From an uncultured Patescibacteria group bacterium (GTDB lineage Bacteria > Patescibacteriota > Minisyncoccia > Phycocordibacterales > UBA12088), in assembly GCA_947259245.1 (NCBI GenBank), contig CAMYLP010000011.1:1-49304 (forward strand): DNA of 49,304 nucleotides, in the 5' to 3' direction. The notes under the pieces were generated by a model that saw nothing but the letters and a program-made list of their open reading frames with translations, was not told where the DNA came from and did no database searches. Both the position numbers and the translations under genes were made by a program. Shown piece after piece: positions 45,601-49,304 of the stretch (position 1 is the stretch's first letter; each line of letters opens with the position of its first letter).

Positions 45601-46077
45601 TTCCCTCCTCCTTCTCCTCCGCTGCCAATCGATACTTGTTTGCTGGTTGCATTATCATCGTACGTACCGCTTGTAGTATCTGAACCGTCAGGAACACCGT
45701 TCAGATAGAACGTCACGGTGGCAGGTGTGCCAGCGCCAATGGTCACCACAGCGTGATACCATCGGTTGGCTTCAAGTGCGGTATTGGCTTCAGCATCGAC
45801 ACTTATAGTCGCTTCTGCGAAGGCTAGTTTGTTGCTGGTGTTGTTCTTCAGGAAATACCATTCGCCAACATCATGGCTTATGATCGCTCTGTAACCGGAG
45901 ACGTCTTCAAAATACACCCATGCGGCTAATGTAAAATCACGGTTCAATCTTGTTGATATATCATCTCCAGCAAGTATTTCATCTTTGACTCCATCAAACT
46001 GCATACCCTGACCTACAACACCGGATGTGGGTGATGTGGCGGCACTCATCGTGGTCGTGGCATTCCCGTGATTTCCC

Positions 46078-46310
46078 TGCCCGCTCACATCCTGTACCTC
46101 AGAGGTCGTGCTGCCCCAGTCCATATCCGGTCCGTCGAACGTCCAGTGGCCGACGAGACCGCGAGAAAGGTCGGGATTTGTGGTGAGTGTAAGGCCGATG
46201 CGCGTGTCGCCGCGTGTCGTAAACACCACGTACGCTGCCCCGACAATGAGTATGGTGAGGAGAACGATGATGAATTTTGTGCTGTGTTTCATGCGTGAAA
46301 TATTTCCCAT
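46078..46310 (-). repeat. N-terminal module direct repeat, copy B
   Basis: Partner of 43909-44138; start of paralogue 2. Confidence 0.8.
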
Positions 46311-46315
46311 GGTGC

Positions 46316-48691
46316 CTACTGCCCTAGCTCGTAGAGGCGCTTTACTTCTGCGGCGGAAAGAACGCGGTCGTATATGCGGACGTCGTCCAGAAAACCATCC
46401 CACACCTCATTAGTCCATCCTCCTCCAATTTTGGTCGTGTCGTTGCTAGCGGTTGGTGAGTTTGTTTCAGACTCATCTAGTTCTTCAACGCCATTTATAT
46501 ATATCTTCACGTTATTCGCTGAATCATCAAAGGTGGCGACAACATGGTACCAAGTATTAATGTCTAGATCGACCGATGTAGTATGAAATATGTACCCCCC
46601 TGCATAAAATCCGAACTGTACTTCATCATAGCCGGTTAGTAAATAATAGTCAGCCGGTGTTCCGCCACCGGTTTTAGTGATGATGTCTAGATATTGAGGT
46701 TGTGACCTAGTGTTAATCCAAGATGATAGTGTAATTTCCCCGGTAAAGTCAATGTCTCCCACATCGACATAGTCATTGCTACCATCAAACTCCAACGCCT
46801 GGCCAAGTTTGCCGATGGTGGTGGTGGTGGCGTGATTTATCCAGTCACCGTGGTTGCCGTTCCCGGAGCTGTCGCGAACCTCTGCCGTCCAAGCGGAGAT
46901 ATCCATGTCTTTCCCGTCGAAGCTCCAGTGGCCTGCCAGTCCATCATTAAGGTTGGGGTTGGTGGTGATGGTCTTCCCGATGCGCGTCGTGTTGCCGAGG
47001 TCAAACATGCGCTTCACCTCCTCAGCCGAGAGCGCACGGTCGTAGATGCGGACATCGTCAATTATGCCTTCCATGTTATCTGCTCCTCCTTCGCTTGCGC
47101 TTCCAATTACCACGGGCTTACTTGTTGCATTGTCGTCATACGTGCTGCTTGTTTCCCCAGAGCCATCGTTAACTCCATTTAAATAGAATGTCACCGTTGC
47201 AGGTGTGCCTGGGCCAACGGTAACTACGGCGTGATACCATGTGTTCGCTACGAGCGAAGTGTTGGCCTCAACGTCAACACTTACAAATGTTTCCGCAAGA
47301 GCCAGTTTGTTGCTTGTGTTGTTCTTCAAAAAATACCATTCACCATCATCATGACTGAGAATAGCTCTGTAATTGGATACATCTTTAAAATACACCCATG
47401 CCGCAAGTGTAAAGTCACGATTTAATCTTGTTGATGTATCATCTCCTGCCGTTACTAGATCGTCCGTCCCGTCAAATTCAAGTGCCTGTCCGAGTGTGCC
47501 TGGAACAAGAGCAATTTCGGATGTGGTGGCGCTTATTACTACGCGACCAGCATTCCCAGCGACGCCATCGCCTTCGTCGCCACCGGCACCGCCCTGGCCG
47601 GCGTTGCCGGCATAATCGCTATCGCCATTGTTCCCCGCGCTTGTGCCGCTCCCGGCAGTGGTACTCGTCGCACTCGCTGTACTGGTGGCGTAGCTTGAAC
47701 CACCACCACCACCACCGCCGCCTTCGTCCACGGCTGCCTCTCCACCGCCGCCGCCATAGTATCCACCGCCGCCACCGCCGCCGCCGCCGCAGTTTGTGGG
47801 GCTTTCACTGTCGCCGCCTGCACCGCCGCCGTTACTTCCGCCATTGGTAGCGCCACCCGTTCCTGAGTTACATCCGGCTGATACGGCGCCACCCGCTCCA
47901 CCCTGCTCAGCGCTGCCGTTTGTACCGTCGGAGCCATCGGCATGCGCTCCGCTTCCGCCCGCGCCCCCTGAAGTTTGCGTGCCCCCTTCGCCGAAGTCGC
48001 CGCCGCCAACTGTTTTACCTGTATTGCTACCGCCGACGGTGCCGTTCCCACCCGTGGTGCCGCCGCCCTCACCACCGTCACCACCAACGTCGTGCTGGTC
48101 ATGTGAGCTACCTCCTCCACCACCACCCCCTGCCGCAGCAAGAAGTAGTGCTCCGCTTCTGTTTACTTCACTATGCCCCCCACCACCACCTCCTTCACCG
48201 CCTTCAGCGTGCCCAGCGCCGGCAGCGCCACCGCCGCCAACAACGACACTAAGAGTTTCGCCCGGTGTAACCGGTATCGTTCCCACGATAAAGCCACCAC
48301 CACCACCATCGCCCCCATATTCTTCCCCCGTAGTGCCGTCCGTCTCCCCGCCACCGCCGCCTCCTCCTGCGCCCCATGCCTTCACGGTGATCTCTGTCAC
48401 ACCCTGCGGAACGGTATACGTGTCGGCACCTGCAACTGAATATGTGGTACTACTTAGTCCTTCTGTGAAGATGGTGCCATCGTTGCCGTTTCCCGACACG
48501 TCTGTGGTCGTAGCGCCAACTATAGTACCCCCATCGAACGTCCAGTGGCCGACGAGGCCGCGAGAAAGGTCAGGGTTGGTGGTAATGGTGACGCCAAATG
48601 TGGTATCGCCACGTGTCTGGAACACGATAAACAGACCACCCAAAAGGAGTACAGAAAGAAGGATGGCGATGAATTTCTGTGTTTGAGTCAT
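46316..48691 (-). CDS. LamG protein with inserted glycine-rich domain (paralogue 1)
   Basis: 791 residues. Anchor at about 7-25, then the first LamG opens (GLVGHWTFDGG, about 45-55; DVSGNGNDGTI, 64-74) but is interrupted at about 85-385 by a domain starting TYTVPQGVTEITVKAWGAGG, running through many poly-Gly stretches with SSY and NCGG, and ending AGRVVISAT. This resembles the glycine-rich domain known from ALK/LTK kinases and many bacterial surface proteins. LamG then resumes with PGTLGQALEFDG (about 392). A second LamG begins near 560 (GLAGHWSFDG). Only this paralogue has the insert. Two paralogues follow downstream on the same strand. Confidence 0.9.
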   Translation of the reverse strand: MTQTQKFIAILLSVLLLGGLFIVFQTRGDTTFGVTITTNPDLSRGLVGHWTFDGGTIVGATTTDVSGNGNDGTIFTEGLSSTTYSVAGADTYTVPQGVTEITVKAWGAGGGGGGGETDGTTGEEYGGDGGGGGFIVGTIPVTPGETLSVVVGGGGAAGAGHAEGGEGGGGGGHSEVNRSGALLLAAAGGGGGGGSSHDQHDVGGDGGEGGGTTGGNGTVGGSNTGKTVGGGDFGEGGTQTSGGAGGSGAHADGSDGTNGSAEQGGAGGAVSAGCNSGTGGATNGGSNGGGAGGDSESPTNCGGGGGGGGGYYGGGGGEAAVDEGGGGGGGGSSYATSTASATSTTAGSGTSAGNNGDSDYAGNAGQGGAGGDEGDGVAGNAGRVVISATTSEIALVPGTLGQALEFDGTDDLVTAGDDTSTRLNRDFTLAAWVYFKDVSNYRAILSHDDGEWYFLKNNTSNKLALAETFVSVDVEANTSLVANTWYHAVVTVGPGTPATVTFYLNGVNDGSGETSSTYDDNATSKPVVIGSASEGGADNMEGIIDDVRIYDRALSAEEVKRMFDLGNTTRIGKTITTNPNLNDGLAGHWSFDGKDMDISAWTAEVRDSSGNGNHGDWINHATTTTIGKLGQALEFDGSNDYVDVGDIDFTGEITLSSWINTRSQPQYLDIITKTGGGTPADYYLLTGYDEVQFGFYAGGYIFHTTSVDLDINTWYHVVATFDDSANNVKIYINGVEELDESETNSPTASNDTTKIGGGWTNEVWDGFLDDVRIYDRVLSAAEVKRLYELGQ

Positions 48692-48735
48692 GTTCCTTTA
48701 TCGTGCGGCGTCCCGTGTACACCTGTGGCTGCTGC

Positions 48736-48744
48736 ATTGTACCA
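48736..48744 (-). promoter_or_regulatory. extended -10 upstream of the LamG operon
   Basis: Minus strand TGGTACAAT. Start near 48729, leader about 38 bases with AAGGA close to ATG 48691. No good -35. Confidence 0.5.
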
Positions 48745-48792
48745 TTCCTGCGACGCAGCCTTCTCTTCTGTCACAGCACCCTGATGACCTTT

Positions 48793-49304
48793 CTACGCTG
48801 CAGGTTCCGGCTCCGACGCTGGTGCTGGGTCAGATGTCGGCTCTGGCTCAGGAGTTGGCGTTGGTTCTGGCTCAGGAGCTGGTTGTGGTGTCGGTTCAGG
48901 CGTTGGGTCAGGCGCTGGTGCTGGTTCCGGTGCAGGCTCAGGTGTCGGTTCTGGGTCAGGTGCAGGCTCGGGACTTGGTACCGTCGTCGGGTCCGGATCA
49001 GGTGCTGGTTCCGGTGCAGGCTCAGGTGTCGGTTCTGGGTCAGGAGCTGGCTCGGGACTTGGTACCGTCGTCGGGTCCGGCAGCATGTCAGGCGGCGTCG
49101 GGTCCGGTTCTATAGTGTTCTTCGGTGGTGCCGCCATACAGTCACCCTCGCTCTGCACGAGCTCGCCGTTGTGCACGCGTACACAGTACGGGTTACCCGT
49201 GACCTCGTCGTAGAGCTGGATACCGGTCGGCATGGTCTCGGTACCGACCGTGAGCTCGCCGGTGAAGATGCTCGCGAATGAGGCGAAGCCGTCTCGTATC
49301 GATA
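48793..49304 (-). CDS. Pro-rich protein, 5' end outside window
   Basis: The frame is open to the window edge, with 23 readable codons before the first in-window ATG (49233), so the true start lies outside. The readable part begins [20 protein letters not shown], then [25 protein letters not shown], typical of a structural/surface protein module common near such genes in Patescibacteria, with two Cys. The last 110 residues are Pro-Glu/Pro-Asp-Pro-Thr repeats, an extended spacer likely to reach through a cell wall or surface layer. It ends 102 bases before the LamG operon. Confidence 0.75.
   Translation of the reverse strand, partial: SIRDGFASFASIFTGELTVGTETMPTGIQLYDEVTGNPYCVRVHNGELVQSEGDCMAAPPKNTIEPDPTPPDMLPDPTTVPSPEPAPDPEPTPEPAPEPAPDPDPTTVPSPEPAPDPEPTPEPAPEPAPAPDPTPEPTPQPAPEPEPTPTPEPEPTSDPAPASEPEPAA
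48917..49080 (-). repeat. 84-base tandem repeat in the Pro-rich gene
   Basis: Two near-identical 80-base units (48917-48996 and 49001-49080) separated by 4 bases, differing at about three positions. Encodes a 28-residue period with [19 protein letters not shown]. Confidence 0.85.

Larger units (their letters stand above)
44144..46310 (-). pseudogene. LamG-repeat surface protein (paralogue 2), frameshifted
   Basis: Starts at ATG 46310 (or 46292), five bases after the stop of paralogue 1, with anchor FIIVLLTILIVGAAYVVF. It has three LamG domains like paralogue 3. In the second domain the frame is broken between about 45145 and 45175: the upstream frame runs to a stop at 45066, while the domain continues (TSIMSLGEWAHVTAVF) in another frame to 44144. 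One extra base (or two missing) explains it. No slippery heptamer is seen, so programmed shifting is unlikely. If corrected, the protein would be about 720 residues. Real decay, phase variation and a sequencing error are all possible. Confidence 0.8.

Noticed and set aside
47560-48400. CRISPR-like or satellite repeats
   Set aside because: Irregular GGN codon runs in a coding frame; no constant repeat-spacer pattern.
47796-48686. 296-codon Pro-rich open frame on the plus strand
   Set aside because: Mirror image of the glycine-rich coding repeat (GGN antisense gives Pro); no start signals.

Overview
This window looks like a chromosomal segment of an ultra-small, host-dependent bacterium of the Patescibacteria (CPR), most likely the Parcubacteria/Paceibacteria branch. 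This is inferred from gene content: short versions of common enzymes, an 80-residue ATP synthase epsilon subunit, a Nudix domain inside LeuRS, a transketolase split over two genes, many small single-membrane-pass proteins of no known family, and tRNA genes without encoded CCA. TGA is used as a normal stop. There is no phage, IS element, rRNA or CRISPR array.

Layout. 1-5.4 kb (minus): an inactive/active pair of M16 peptidases, a SurA-N-like protein, a small membrane protein, MgtC, an ATP-cone/PD-(D/E)xK nuclease and a new 48-residue membrane peptide. 5.4-10.1 kb (minus): MnmA, MltG, a membrane-anchored protein possibly linked to type IV secretion, and a sigma-region-4/HARE-like DNA-binding protein. 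10.4-16.4 kb: LeuRS with an inserted Nudix domain, a PMM-like HAD phosphatase, YchF and small unknown proteins. 16.5-21.7 kb (plus): an RND exporter, adaptor plus permease. 21.9-28.0 kb (minus): the complete F1Fo ATP synthase operon (a-c-b-delta-alpha-gamma-beta-epsilon), whose alpha gene has a damaged 5' end. 28.2-29.4 kb: a hypothetical protein and tRNA-Ala(CGC), tRNA-Pro(GGG), tRNA-Pro(CGG). 29.5-33.4 kb: TspO, then a five-gene redox operon (thioredoxin-like protein, CcdA, XRE regulator, membrane protein, DUF3179) behind a palindromic operator. 34.0-38.1 kb (minus): a sugar-phosphate operon (GAPDH, RpiB, Rpe, transketolase N and C). 38.5-41.8 kb: RNase J with a long leader, and an MFS protein. 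41.9-49.3 kb (minus): three tandem LamG surface-protein paralogues (one frameshifted, one with an inserted glycine-rich domain) and a Pro-rich protein that runs off the edge.

Regulation. Promoters can be read directly. Several have near-consensus -35/-10 boxes, and many share an extended -10 of the form (T/C)GGTAnnnT. At several genes the -10 box lies only about 6-8 bases before the start codon, which predicts leaderless mRNAs; a few others have clear AGGAGG sites. The most distinctive observations are this leaderless/extended -10 pattern, the tRNA-Pro gene enclosed in a perfect 20-bp inverted repeat, the lesion in atpA, the domain insertions in LeuRS and in a LamG protein, and two operator-like palindromes.
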